Of a DNA stretch of 64,000 nucleotides, positions 9,836 to 19,615 are shown in pieces. Numbering within the stretch: position 1 is the first letter of the stretch; every line of letters begins with the position of its first letter. The stretch is from contig JAWQUS010000011.1 of the NCBI GenBank assembly GCA_036365455.1, forward strand, positions 3,182,001 to 3,246,000, written 5' to 3'. The notes under the pieces were generated by a model, which made no database searches, was not told where the DNA came from, and was given only the letters and a program-made list of their open reading frames with translations. Source of the stretch: Macrosoma leucophasiata. Taxonomy: Eukaryota; Arthropoda; Insecta; Lepidoptera; Hedylidae. The translations under genes were made by a program, and so were the position numbers.

Positions 9836-10129
9836 TATAAAGCCGGCTCTACACTCGCGTGTGACGTCGCGCTGTGAATTCACGCCGGGAATTAACTCCC
9901 TGATCCGCGCGTGAACTGTATCCCTCCACACTCGCAAATCTTCGTAGTCTTTTTTTCCATTTTTCTTTAAAAATGTATTTCTTTAGCATACTGTGTTATT
10001 GCGAAAAAATAATATAAAAACTTCACAGTCTTGTTTTGTAAACATATTTTTTATTTTGAGAACGGCGCGAAGCGTTACGTTGCGGGCTTTTGCGGCTATT
10101 CGCACCGCGTGTGTAGAGCCGACTTTATA
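9836..10129. mobile_element. Inverted-repeat element M2 (MITE)
   Basis: The 24-bp ends TATAAAGCCGGCTCTACACTC.. at 9836-9859 and their reverse complement at 10106-10129 differ at two positions. The 294-bp element has no transposase. GC-rich subterminal sequence contrasts with the AT-rich flanks. It carries a foreign segment (9951-10021). TATA at both ends makes a TA or TATA target plausible but not provable. Confidence 0.8.
9951..10021 (+). repeat. Tail of the tRNA-like Y element inside M2
   Basis: 'TTCCATTTTTCTTTAAAAAT' to 'TGCGAAAAAATAATATAAAAAC' matches the right end of the Y elements at 34421-34708 and 54438-54771. No tRNA-like part is present. Confidence 0.65.
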
Positions 10130-10206
10130 TACAATTTTAACATCGCTACATCTATTTCAAAGAGTCTCATCAATTTCAACACATTTGTTAAGTGTTCAAT
10201 TACTTT

Positions 10207-10530
10207 TATTCTAAGAATCTTTTTAAATTATGAAGCCAAAAAGTTATGAGACTTCAAGCTTACGTCAGTTTTATTTCGTTAGTAATAAAATAATTTAAGT
10301 ACATGTTTTTCGTTAAAGCTAAAACATAAACTCAATAAAGCCCCTTCATCCGAAATTAAATGAACCACTTAACCTAAATCAATTGTACTTCACGCTAAAG
10401 AATAAAGTAAATGTTCGTGTCCGAAAATCCCTTTTTAATGAAAACATATTTAATTGTTAGCAACAATTTCACGTTAAATTTTAATCGTGATAACGTGAAT
10501 TTTAAGCATAAAATAAATAAATCTTTATGA
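10207..10530 (+). repeat. Duplicated segment, copy 2
   Basis: Partner of 9068-9405 about 1.14 kb away in direct orientation. This copy lacks mariner and instead has element M2 to its left, so the two copies were colonised independently. Confidence 0.85.
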
Positions 10531-10580
10531 CAGGGTCGATTAATAGGACCGGATTTTTAGGCTTTCAGCCTAAATCATCT

Positions 10581-10838
10581 TTTTTTTATGAAATGAAAGT
10601 GGCATTGATGTTAAGTGATGACTGCAGCCTATAGACACACACCCAAAGACCAAGGTCAAAATGCAAATGCGTTACCACTCCTGAGGCCTAAGGTGTTATG
10701 CCTCTGGCCGGAATTTACAGGGCCTTACATTACCACCTGACCGGAACACGATAGTGCTGAACACCATTTAGCGGCAAGTACATTAGGTAATGCGGTGATG
10801 CCTACGCCGAGCTCCGTCACTGGAGCTCTACCACCAGT
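10581..10838 (-). mobile_element. Family A retroposon with small internal deletion
   Basis: Antisense, T run to CCACCAGT. About 25 bp near the 3' end ('CAAACAAGCATGCAGTTCA' region) is missing, and the head has lost a few bases. Confidence 0.85.
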
Positions 10839-10852
10839 AAAATCAAAGTAAA

Positions 10853-10936
10853 ATCATCATCACCATTTCAGCCAAAAGACTTCCACAGCTGGACAAAGGC
10901 CTTCTCCAAAGATTGCCTTAACGAACGGTCCTGGGG
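10853..10936 (-). repeat. LINE 3'-end fragment (RTE-like)
   Basis: 'ATCATCACCATTTCAGCCAA' then 'GACTTCCACAGCTGGACAAAGGCC' is the antisense of the widespread 'AAGCTTTGTCCAGCAGTGGAC' LINE end. It also occurs at 29341, 31108, 32785, 35545 and 41800. Confidence 0.6.
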
Positions 10937-11072
10937 GGCCGACCACCTAACTCTAATGCTTTTGTTTATGACATCATCTTGTCATATAACTTTTAAAAAC
11001 ACTAGCGTTCAATATTCATTTTACTAACTTTACGAACCGGGTCGTGACGCGATATAGAAATTGGGTAAACAC

Positions 11073-11271
11073 ACTTTTGACGTGACAACGTCTTAAATTA
11101 GGTTGCGGCTCGGAGTCACTCATGAAAAAGTGTAACGCCCGGTAACGTAACGATGAGTCACCGAACGAGAGAGAGGCCTGCCGGACCGGCGAATGCCTTT
11201 CTACCGAGAAAAAGACGTTGTCACGTAAAATCTTCGCCCGTAAAACCGACTTTACAGGCAACCAGTTTTTT
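11073..11271 (-). mobile_element. ~200-bp conserved repeat, inverted copy
   Basis: Near-identical reverse complement of 5149-5347 with the same 15-bp inverted ends at 11080-11094 and 11212-11226. The 65-codon frame is also open here. The high identity against decayed surroundings suggests recent mobility or constraint. Confidence 0.65.
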
Positions 11272-11499
11272 ACATTTATTCCGACGTTTCGACTCGGTTG
11301 CACAAGCCGTGGTCGCGGATAGACTGTTGTTACAGCAAAATGTCAAATTGCGGGTGGCTTGATGTTCTTCTCAAGTTGCGTGCTTATTGTGGAGGCCGGC
11401 ACACAACGCTCTCCATAATCATCTTGTCAGTTCGTACCGAATAACTTTTCCCTGGAAGTGTTTTCGTCACAGGCGGTCGGCCCCATGGGCTGCCCTAAT

Positions 11500-11575
11500 C
11501 TAGCGATTGCCCGCGGCCTTCACCAGGTCGTCGGTCCAACTTGTGGGGGGGCCTGTATACCTCAGCCTAAATAAA
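11500..11575 (-). pseudogene. LINE C-terminal fragment (RTE-like)
   Basis: One antisense frame reads 'GPPTSWTDDLVKAAG', the segment that in intact elements lies between the 'GRPP.RWTDDL' motif and the C-terminus (compare 29341-29745). Frame and flanks are eroded. Confidence 0.5.
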
Positions 11576-11589
11576 TCTACACAATCTAT

Positions 11590-12239
11590 ACATATAATAA
11601 AACAGTAAAATCCGCGTGTCTGTACATTGTATATATTTACGAAAAACCAATTGGGGGCGATGTTAAAATAGTATTATAATACTTTTCAATGATTTTTAAT
11701 TTCTTGTCTGTCTGTTCGTCCCTTTGTCCAGGCTAATCTCGGAAGATACTGGACGGATTCGAATGAAACTTTTTGTGGTGTCAAATCAAATCAAATCAAA
11801 AATTCATTTAATCACTTGCAAATAATAGAATTTGCTTGTGATAGGTCAAATTACAATTATAAAATTAAAGCAAATAACAACTGACACGTTGATTAATATG
11901 TCAAAGTAAACAAAATAAAATAAATAATACTTAATGATACTTACAAAAATACTTAATGATAAAAATAGGTATCAACAGAATGTTCTATACTTTCTTTTAC
12001 AAACGGCAAGATAAGACTAAACAAAAAATATGGGACATTCTTTGTCATTCACTGGCAGTGAGGTGTATTGATACTAAGCCTGGCCAACATTTAGGTTACT
12101 TTTTACTGAGGGAAAATCACTCATTCCTACTGGAATCTCTACATTTAATTTCATTTTCCTATACAAATAGTCCGTATCTATCAAACCTTTGACAATATTT
12201 CATTGTGAGGCAATACGAAGTTTGCCGGGTCAGCTAGTA
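11590..12239 (+). repeat. Helitron-like repeat interrupted by a LINE tail
   Basis: The left part has the 'CTGTTCGTCC..CTAATCTCGGAAGATACTGGACGGATTCGAATGAAAC' theme. The right end (about 12150-12239) has 'CAAATAGTCCGTATCTATCA', 'GAGGCAATACGAAGTTTGCC' and 'GGGTCAGCTAGTA', as in the uninterrupted copy at 35935-36179. Boundaries are approximate. Confidence 0.45.
11798..11990 (-). repeat. LINE 3'-tail with TCAAA microsatellite
   Basis: (TCAAA)n followed by 'TTCATTTAATCACTTGCAAA' resembles the antisense 3' end of CR1/jockey-type LINEs, which end in short tandem repeats. Compare (ATCAGA)n at 14341. Confidence 0.45.
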
Positions 12240-12484
12240 CGAAATATACGAAATATTTAATTAATATACAATAATATACGCTTACACTTACAGCTCCACA
12301 ATAGGTATAATATAAACCTGTGTCGTGAATGCCGTTGTACACATACATACAACACATGCACAAACACCCAGACCCCAAACAAATATCTGTAGGCCATACA
12401 AATATTTGTTCCAGTGCGGGGATCGAACCCGCGACCCTTCGAATCAAACGGTGGTTTCGCTCCGCTGGACTAACCGGGTCGTCT
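12240..12484 (-). mobile_element. tRNA-derived SINE, family R
   Basis: Read on the minus strand it starts with a tRNA-like head: box A-like 'GGTTAGTCCAGCGG' and box B 'GGGTTCGATCCC' (12421-12432). The body contains 'ACAAATATTTGTATGGCCTA', 'GGTCTGGGTGTTTGTGCATG' and 'AACGGCATTCACGACACAGG'. Related copies are at 25835-26002 and 57596-57782. Transcription by Pol III and LINE-dependent movement are expected of the class, not shown here. Confidence 0.75.
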
Positions 12485-12768
12485 TAACACACAACAACAC
12501 AACTTCCTACAGCTAACAATCTCTCCTCTGCTTAGGGCGTTGTGGAAGAACATAAGATATACCCATGCTATTGAGGCTGATGCAACTTTTGCTGTAGCCA
12601 TCGGTTGGTGGTAAACGGAATGCTAGGGTCGGCGTTGGGGGGCACGCTTCTTGTCCTATGTACTTTCGCAGGATGCATGTCTCAATGTATATTTTATCAC
12701 TATCGACTCAACAGTTTGTTCGTAAAAACGTCACGGATCATAAGTTACTTTTACGCAGAAGGTTTTGG
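12485..12768. other. Unassigned stretch
   Basis: Slightly GC-richer segment ('GGTCGGCGTTGGGGGGCACGC') without an ORF or recognised repeat. Confidence 0.3.
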
Positions 12769-12849
12769 GTAGATTTCTATAGGCTGTAGTCATCAATTAA
12801 CATTTGTGTGAAATGCATGCTTGTTTGCCACATTCGTGAAATAAAAAAA
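12769..12849 (+). repeat. Family A tail fragment
   Basis: 'TTTCTATAGGCTGTAGTCAT' to 'AATAAAAAAAG' is the last ~80 bp of family A, 5'-truncated as expected for incomplete reverse transcription. Confidence 0.7.
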
Positions 12850-13015
12850 GGACATTCTTACACCGTCTATTCGGCAGCAAACCTTTTGACATTTCCGGGC
12901 ACATAATTTAAACTTCAAGGGTGGCACTGGGATTTATCACCCTTATTTTTAAAACTCATTTATCTTTTTTGTTTCATAAAAGGTCCGAACCGCTTTTAAT
13001 CCTCATATTTATACA

Positions 13016-13275
13016 GAAGGAAGTGCTCACCCGAATATACCTTTTTCAATTGAAACAAATTTAATTGGCGAACGCAACGTGTCGTCGCGTGTGATGTAAA
13101 TCAAGATAGAAGGGTATAATGCGACAAGCGAGCGCGGAATAATGAAACATTTTGAATTATCACGGGACGGGTACGGGACGACTTTGAATGAACACGTGTC
13201 ATATTTTGCTGCTACAATTTTTGTTCTTTTTTTCTGATTTAATCTTGCAATCAGTCATTTTAGACTACAAACATA
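13016..13275 (+). repeat. Local segmental repeat, copy 1
   Basis: 'GAAACAAATTTAATTGGCGA' to 'CTTGCAATCAGTCATTTTAG' is repeated at 14002-14231. Its leader 'GGAAGTGCTCACCCGAA' also recurs alone at 13448-13464. No ORF is conserved between copies. Confidence 0.8.
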
Positions 13276-14001
13276 AAAAGCGTTTAGATTGTTAATGTGA
13301 AATCGTGACAGGCCGTGCGAGCTATTTTCACGTTTTATAATATTACTACAAAATTTACATAAATGCATTTATTGTCCTTATTTTTAACCCATTTTTCTAT
13401 TTTTATTAATTAGTGGTACGAATCGCGTACCACTAATCCCAATATACGGAAGGAAGTGCTCACCCGAAAATAACTCTTTAATAGGGAATCGGACAACTTT
13501 TGAGAATGTGTCTAAAATTATTCTTTAAACGTTTATTTAACCATAAAAAATATTAATTTTATTATTTAAACATGTTAAAGTACCAGAAACTACACATATA
13601 ATTTATAATTTAAAGTATGCCGCGTAAACGGTGCCGAATGACTCTGAACAATGTGACGTCAACTGTTTATAATCTTTTAATTCCATACGACTAACCAAGT
13701 GCAAACTAATTTTGTTGAATTTCGTATAACGTATTTTTCGTGTAAATAACGTAGAAAATATCCAAAAAAAGAGTCAATAAATTAAAGTATCACTTGTGTT
13801 AAATATTTGTTGTACAAACATATGACGTCACGTCCTGTGATTGATGTTTCGTTCAACATGGAGCACAGATAAAAAATATTAAAATTATTACATTTTATTT
13901 TGCAATTTAAAAATATAAATCATGAATATAACATCGTATTATTTCACAAACATTCATTCTAATCATAGTTTGCATTTATTTTCGATAGCTATCCGATTGC
14001 C

Positions 14002-14231
14002 TATTGAAACAAATTTAATTTCCGAACGCAACGTGTCGTCACGTGTGATGAAAATCAAGATAGAAGGGTATAATGTGACAGGCAAGCGTGGAATAATGAA
14101 ATGTTTTGCATCGTCACGGGACGGGTACGAGACGTCTTTGAATGAAAACATTTGTGTCATATTTGCTGATATCAATTTATGTTCTTTTTTCTCATTTAAT
14201 CTTGCAATCAGTTGTTTCAGACTACAAACAA
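14002..14231 (+). repeat. Local segmental repeat, copy 2
   Basis: Second copy, about 960 bp downstream. A 116-codon frame (13922-14272) crosses it but is interrupted in copy 1, so I do not call a gene. Confidence 0.8.
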
Positions 14232-14299
14232 AATATGATTGGATGCGTTTTGTTAAATATATTAGACCATAGTACGACTGTACTATACTATGGGTAATA

Positions 14300-14780
14300 A
14301 TACTACGTATAGAATTGACACTTCGACGTCCCGCACGATTTCAGAATCAGAATCAGAATCAGAAACTCATTTATTCATTTAGGGTGACAGGCACCTCTTA
14401 TGACACGTCAAAAACAAACAAAATAAATTAAAGCGAATAACAATTGATATACATGTCAAACAAGATAAAAAATATATGTAAAGTCAAGAATATCACTAAG
14501 ATAAAACTAAATGTCATAAACTAATGTAAAAAGTATATCAGTAAAATGTCTCTTTTCCCCTTTACAAACTGATAACAAAGAGTAAAAAGAAAGAATATAT
14601 AATTCCCCGCCTCACCCAACCTCCTCCCCTCTTATGGGCGACGTTTGGTATTCTCTACGTGCTGCGCACACAGGTGCATGTGTAAATACACGTCACTGAT
14701 TGATGTCTGTGTAATAGAGACCAAATTTAGCGTTTGTATGGCATTTCGACGGAGTGTCCGTGGTGTGCTGTGGTGTTACA
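14300..14780 (+). repeat. D repeat, split by a LINE tail
   Basis: 'GACACTTCGACGTCCCGCAC' (14319-14338) and 'CCCCGCCTCACCCAACCTCC' to 'GGAGTGTCCGTGGTGTGC' (14603 on) together match the arms of the foldback at 51876-52799. The middle (14341-14602) is foreign. Confidence 0.6.
14341..14602 (-). repeat. LINE 3'-end inserted in the D repeat
   Basis: (TCAGAA)n then 'ACTCATTTATTCATTTAGGG' looks like an antisense LINE 3' end with its tail microsatellite. It interrupts the D repeat, whose continuity is visible in the uninterrupted copy at 51876. Confidence 0.55.
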
Positions 14781-14851
14781 GTAGTGGTACTGTAGCAACA
14801 TCGCAATTTTTCTGGGAAAGTATGGGGTAATTAATGCTCTAAGTTTTAACG

Positions 14852-15068
14852 AACGCAACTTCACGCCTGTAATCCCCGAAGGGGTAGGCAGAGGTAAATG
14901 CATGCATTCAAGCATACGCGCAAATACCCACAATTCACCGGTTAAGTTTTTGACCCACGTAACAGGTGGCAAGCCTGTTGTCAACTCCGGGCTCATCACC
15001 AAACGCCGAGGTACTGGGAATCTTACAGAAAATAGAAAAATCCCAAAAGAACCAGAGATTTAAAACCG
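14852..15068 (-). repeat. SINE T, 5'-truncated
   Basis: Antisense of the SINE T body and tail: 'AACTTCACGCCTGTAATCCC', 'AATGCATGCATTCAAGCATA', 'CACGTAACAGGTGGC'. The tRNA-like head is missing. Confidence 0.75.
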
Positions 15069-15095
15069 GTGGGTAGGCTATATTTTATTATGATT

Positions 15096-15391
15096 ACTGG
15101 TGGTAGAGCTTCAGTGACGGAGCTCGCGGGCGTAGGCACCACCGCATTACCTAATATACTTGCCGCTAAATGGTAGTGTTCAGCACTATCGTGTTCCGGT
15201 CAGGTGGTAATGTACGGCCCTGTAATTTCCGGCACTGAGGCGTAATACCTTAGGCCTCAGGAGTGGTAACGCATCTGCATTTTGACCTTGGTCTTTGTGT
15301 GGGTGTCTATAGGCTGCAGTCATCACTTAACATCAATGTGATCTGCATGCTTGTTTGCCACTTCAGTAACATAAAAAAAAAAAAAAAAAAA
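15096..15391 (+). mobile_element. Family A retroposon, full length, long A tail
   Basis: Complete head-to-tail copy with an uninterrupted run of 19 A at 15373-15391, the longest in the window, which suggests a young insertion. It abuts a Helitron-like 3' end. Confidence 0.9.
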
Positions 15392-15448
15392 TTATATCAG
15401 TAATGTAGGTAACATCGCACCCGTGAGAAGCCGGGGCGGGCCGCTAGT
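15392..15448 (+). repeat. Helitron-like 3' end
   Basis: 'GTAACATCGCACCCGTGAG' then 'GCCGGGGCGGGCCGCTAGT' matches the end of 5411-5616. The rest of the element lies left of, or was replaced by, the family A copy. Confidence 0.5.
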
Positions 15449-16116
15449 AGATAGATGAAATTATCTCAAAATCATTTCAAAGTTTCAATCCGTTTAATCA
15501 ACAAACACATTACAAGGACATAGTTCCTAGTAACAGTTTGCGAAGTCATCGAGTAGTAAAACTGCAATGTGGCTGCAGTACCGGGCAGATGGGATAATGT
15601 CCTAAGTTTTCACTTCATGAATAATATACTGGAACGCTTCCCAACAAGCATAAATCACAGTATCTTATGATACTGGCTCACGGAGATCCGGCTGTTAAAA
15701 GTTGCAATATCATAATATTATATCGATACCTGTCGTTGTACTTTTAGTTTATGATTATAGATTTTAGGCAATAATTTAAATTGATTATTTATCTAATTAC
15801 GACATCTAATGCTAGGACAACATTAGTAGAAGATACACCGAAAACTTATTCTGTAGCTGCAAATATTCTAAGATAATTTTATACGCAATTGGAAGTCGAT
15901 ATAAATTAGGGATCAATACAAAACACCATTGACATAACCTAAAATGTAAAAAATTAAACAAACTATTTGCTTAGGTACATCGCGTACGCTGCTGAATCCG
16001 TAAAGTTTTAGAGTAAAAGTACGTTAAAGTTAAAAAAATATTGAATGTAGATTTTAGATTTATACAGATTTAAAAATGTTAGCGGAAGCATAATAATTTG
16101 TCTTTACTTTATACAG
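15449..16116 (+). repeat. Tandem triplication, unit 1
   Basis: About 670 bp from 'TTATCTCAAAATCATTTCAA' to 'TTACTTTATACAG'. Nearly identical to unit 2, including 'GGGCAGATGGGATAATGTCC' and 'AACGCTTCCCAACAAGCATA'. It ends exactly at the SINE T insertion. No ORF. Confidence 0.95.
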
Positions 16117-16429
16117 TACTGCCTCAGTAGCGTAATGGTAGCAGGCCACTACTATTACGCTGGAGGTCCTGGGTTCGATTCTCGTATCGTGGACTATCAG
16201 AGACAACGGTTTAAAATCCTTTATCTCTGCTTCTATTGGGATTTTTCCATTTTCTGGAAGTTTCCCAGTACCCCGGAGTTTGGTAATGTGCCCGGAGATG
16301 GCAACAGGTTCGCCACCTGTTACATGGGCCAAAACGTAACCGGCGAGTCATGGGTGTTTGCATGTATGATTGAATGCATGCATTTACCTCTGCCTACCCC
16401 TTCGGGATTACAGGCGTGAAGTTACGAAG
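16117..16429 (+). mobile_element. tRNA-derived SINE, family T, complete with target duplication
   Basis: Head 'GCCTCAGTAGCGTAATGGTA' (box A region) and box B 'GGGTTCGATTC' near 16171, a body with 'GATTTTTCCATTTTCTGG'-type segments 'TTTCCCAGTACC', and end 'GGCGTGAAGTTACGAAG'. The 13-bp duplication TTACTTTATACAG flanks it at 16104-16116 and 16430-16442, and unit 2 of the triplication shows the same site once at its end (17114-17126), an in-window empty site. No poly(A). Confidence 0.92.
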
Positions 16430-17126
16430 TTACTTTATACAGAAAATATTAAAGCCAATGTCATCTCAAAACCATCTATCATTTTCCGAGTTTCAATCCG
16501 TTTAATCAACAAACACATTGCAAGGACATAGTTCCTAGTAACAGTTTGCGAAGTCATCGAGTAGTAAAATTGCACTGTTGCTGCAGTACCGGGCAGATGG
16601 GATAATGTCCTAAGTTTTCACTTCATGAATAATATACTGGAACGCTTCCCAACAAGCATAAATCACAGTATCTTATGATACTAGGTCACGGAGATCCGGC
16701 TGTTAAAAGTTGCAATATCATAATATTATATCGATACCTGTCGTTATACTTTTAGTTTACGATTATAGATTTTAGGCAATAATTAAAATTGATTATTTAT
16801 CTAATTACGACATCTAATGCTAGGACAACATCAGTAGAAGATACACCGAAAACTTATTCTGTAGCTGCAAATATTCTAAGATAATTTTATACGCAATTGG
16901 AAGTCGATATAAATTAGGGATCAATACACAACAACATTGACATAACCTAAAATGTAAAAAATTAAACAAACTATTTGCTTAGGTACATCGCGTACGCTGC
17001 TGAATCCGTAAAATTTTAGAGTAAAAGTACGTTAAAGTTCAAAAAATATTGAATGTAGAGATTTTAGATTTATACAGATTTAAAAATGTTAGCGGAAGCA
17101 TAATAACTTGTCTTTACTTTATACAG
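16430..17126 (+). repeat. Tandem triplication, unit 2
   Basis: Complete ~690-bp unit from the duplicated TTACTTTATACAG to the next one. Only scattered substitutions separate it from units 1 and 3. Confidence 0.95.
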
Positions 17127-17441
17127 AAAATATTAAAGCCAATATCATCTCAAAACCATCTATCATTTTCCGAGTTTCAATCCGCTTAATCAACAAACAC
17201 ATTGCAAGGACATAGTTCCTAGTAACAGTTTGCGAAGTCATCGAGTAGTAAAATTGCAATGTTGCTACAGTACCGGGCAGATGGGATAATGTCCTAAGTT
17301 TTCACTTCATGAATAATATACTGGAACGCTTCCCAACAAGCATAAATCACAGTATCTTATGATACTGGCTCACGGAGATCCGGCTGTTAAAAGTTGCAAT
17401 ATCATAATATCGATACCTGTCTTTATAGTTTTAGTTTATGA
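17127..17441 (+). repeat. Tandem triplication, unit 3, truncated
   Basis: Matches the first ~315 bp of unit 2, lacks a short 'ATAATATT' stretch near 17405 and stops at 'TTTTAGTTTATGA'. Confidence 0.95.
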
Positions 17442-17483
17442 CTTATGAGTAAAGCCCAACTGCATATTTTTATTATATTGGAT

Positions 17484-18160
17484 AGTAGCTGACCCTGCAA
17501 ACTTCTGGTCTAAGAGATATTGAACCCTCCGAGCACCGTTGGCCCTGTAAGGCTAAACATTTTTGTAGGGGTGAATCATAACACGCTAAGTACAAAAACC
17601 ATCGCCTGGCAAGTATCAGCCAGTCACGTCACCAAACCCACATTTTTGAAAAAAAAAATTGCAAGCATTTGTGCTCATCCAAATCGCCTGTAATTTTTTT
17701 AAAAACTTTTCTCTATATATAAACTAAACCACATAAAAATTTCAAGCTTATTTTAATTTTACGTTTGTTTTTTTTTACATTTTCAAAAATGTGGGGTTGG
17801 TGACGTGACTGGCTGATACTTGCCAGGCGATGGTTTTTGTAATTAGCGTGTCATGATTTATCCCTATAAAAATTTGTAGCCTTACAGGAACAACGATGCT
17901 CGGAGGGTTCAGTATCTCTCAGTCTATTTGTATTGCCTCAGAATTAAATAATATGTCAAAAGTTTTATACCTATGAAACCTTTGACACATTTTGTTGTTT
18001 TAACTATTTCCCTTACATTTTCTTCATATTTTCTCACATTTTAAACCTTTCTCGGACTTCCAAAAATAATTCAAAACCAAATCGGTCCAGCCGATCTTGA
18101 TTTTAGCTAGACTAACGAACAGGAACAGATTTGTATGTAGGTATATAGTTTTTTAAAACT
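17484..18160 (-). repeat. Helitron-like repeat split by foldback M3
   Basis: On the left 'AGTAGCTGACCCTGCAAACT', on the right 'TATTGCCTCAGAATTAAATA' to 'GACTAACGAACAGGAACAGA'. Together they are the reverse complement of 35935-36179. M3 (17510-17922) sits between the two parts. Confidence 0.6.
17510..17922. mobile_element. Foldback element M3 with ~140-bp inverted ends
   Basis: Left arm from 'CTAAGAGATATTGAACCCTC' and right arm ending 'GAGGGTTCAGTATCTCTCAG' match over about 140 bp. The inner 50 bp ('ACAAAAACCATCGCCTGGCA', 'AGTATCAGCCAGTCACGTCA') is nearly perfect. The whole 413 bp can fold into one hairpin. No ORF. Inserted in a Helitron-like repeat. Confidence 0.88.
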
Positions 18161-18339
18161 AGTATAAAATCCTAGGTTTGAAACTAAAAGCTAAATTCAT
18201 ACAAATATTTCAACAAATAGTTTTCCTTTACCATGAACACAATATTCAAAGAATCAGAAAATTCTTTTCGAAAAATCTAACTGCAAATATCTACATCGCA
18301 TATACCATTTCATTCACAAGCTAATCCAAATATCAGTAC

Positions 18340-18597
18340 TCCACCGCAGTTTCGTTCGGTGTATCTTTTTATGTTACAAAAATAAAACTATCGTATATCA
18401 AACCGAAAAATCGATAACATCGTTACCTATTAAAAAACTGGTTTATGTTATGCACGCTTTTCGGGTTGAAAAGTTGAAAGCTATAACGTTCGGCGCCATG
18501 ACACACAGATTAAATATGGCGACAACTTTGGCTGGATGTTTTGAAAAGTGGCAGGCGACCAGTCTCTGCGTCAGCATGCCAATTTCATAGTTCAACT
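18340..18597 (+). repeat. Dispersed repeat E
   Basis: Contains 'AAAGTTGAAAGCTATAACGT' and 'ACACACAGATTAAATATGGC'. An inverted homologue lies at 28025-28280. No coding signature. Both copies are followed by a tRNA-like element within about 90 bp, perhaps by chance. Confidence 0.65.
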
Positions 18598-18692
18598 GCC
18601 TCTGTAGCCTAGTGGCAGCAGGCCACTACTACTACTCTGAGGTTCTGGGTTCAATTCCCGGGTAGGGGGTTATCAGAGATAATGGTGTAAAG
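18598..18692 (+). repeat. SINE T, 5' part only
   Basis: Well-preserved tRNA-like head: box A 'GTAGCCTAGTGGCAGC', box B 'GGGTTCAATTCCC'. The copy breaks off after 'GATAATGGTGTAAAGT', where a family A tail begins. Confidence 0.8.
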
Positions 18693-18701
18693 TAAAGTTT
18701 T

Positions 18702-18950
18702 ATGTTATGGAAGTGGCAAACAAGCATGCAGTTCACATTGATGTTAAGTGATGACTGCAGCCTATAGACACTTATACAAAGACCAAGGTCTAAATGCAGA
18801 TGCGTTACCACTCCTGAGGCCTACGGTATTTTGCCTCTGGCGGTACGTCTTTAGCGGCAAGTATATTAGGTAAGCCGTAGTGCCTACGCCCGCGAGCTCC
18901 GTGTTGCTTACATCATTGAGCAACGCCACTAGAACTATGCCACCAGTCTC
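18702..18950 (-). mobile_element. Family A retroposon, rearranged
   Basis: Antisense copy. About 75 bp between the 'ATTTTGCCTCTGG' and 'TTTAGCGGCAAG' motifs is deleted, and about 30 bp of unrelated sequence sits near the head ('TTGCTTACATCATTGAGCAA', itself a short inverted repeat). Confidence 0.75.
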
Positions 18951-18994
18951 TATCTTTGTACCACTAGTAAGATACCTAAATTATTTCCATTTTA

Positions 18995-19308
18995 TTATTA
19001 TAAAAAACCGGTCAAGTGCATGTCGGGCCACGCGCAGTGTAGGGTTCCGTAATTACAGAGTAAGAGATGTAACGAAAAAAAAAAACATTTTCTATTGACT
19101 TGTTCGAAATTTTCGAATAAAATACATTTGGTCGACTATAACTCGCAAACTTGCAAGGCCAACTTTCGTGTGATAGTTTTCCTTCAAATTTCGTTATATG
19201 TAGCTACTATTGCCGTAACGTTTGAATTTCTAACAACAACCGTTTAGTCTGTAGGGGAGGACACTTGAGTGGAGGACACTTGAGTCTAACGAAAATTTGC
19301 ACTTTAAA
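18995..19308 (+). repeat. Older dispersed repeat G, left part
   Basis: 'AAAAACCGGTCAAGTGCATG', 'GTAGGGTTCCGTAATTAC' and 'GGGGAGGACACTTGAGT' are features of a repeat I recognise as common in lepidopteran DNA. Its right part appears at 24328-24525, beyond the LINE, so the LINE interrupts it. 'GGAGGACACTTGAGT' is duplicated at 19256-19286. Confidence 0.6.
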
Positions 19309-19615
19309 GCTTAGAATAGAATAGAATATTCTTTATTGTACACCAATAATTTTTACAAAAATAAAATTAGAAGCATAGCAAATAGGCAATACAACCAGGC
19401 GGTCTTATCGCTTAAAGCGATCTCTTCCAGACTACCTGTAGGTGGAAGGAGACTTTTGATTTAGTTAAGACGGTAGGGGTGTACAGGTTACTTAAATAAA
19501 TAATACGTACAGTAATTAAATAATAAAATACAAAGTATAAACATATATAGATAAACAACATTGGATAGATATATACATAATAATACAGCAATATTATAGG
19601 TCATTAAGAGCAATA

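Noticed and set aside
13922..14272. 116-codon plus-strand ORF as a possible gene
   Set aside because: The homologous duplicated segment at 13016-13275 has stops in the matching frame and there is no recognisable domain, so the frame is probably accidental.
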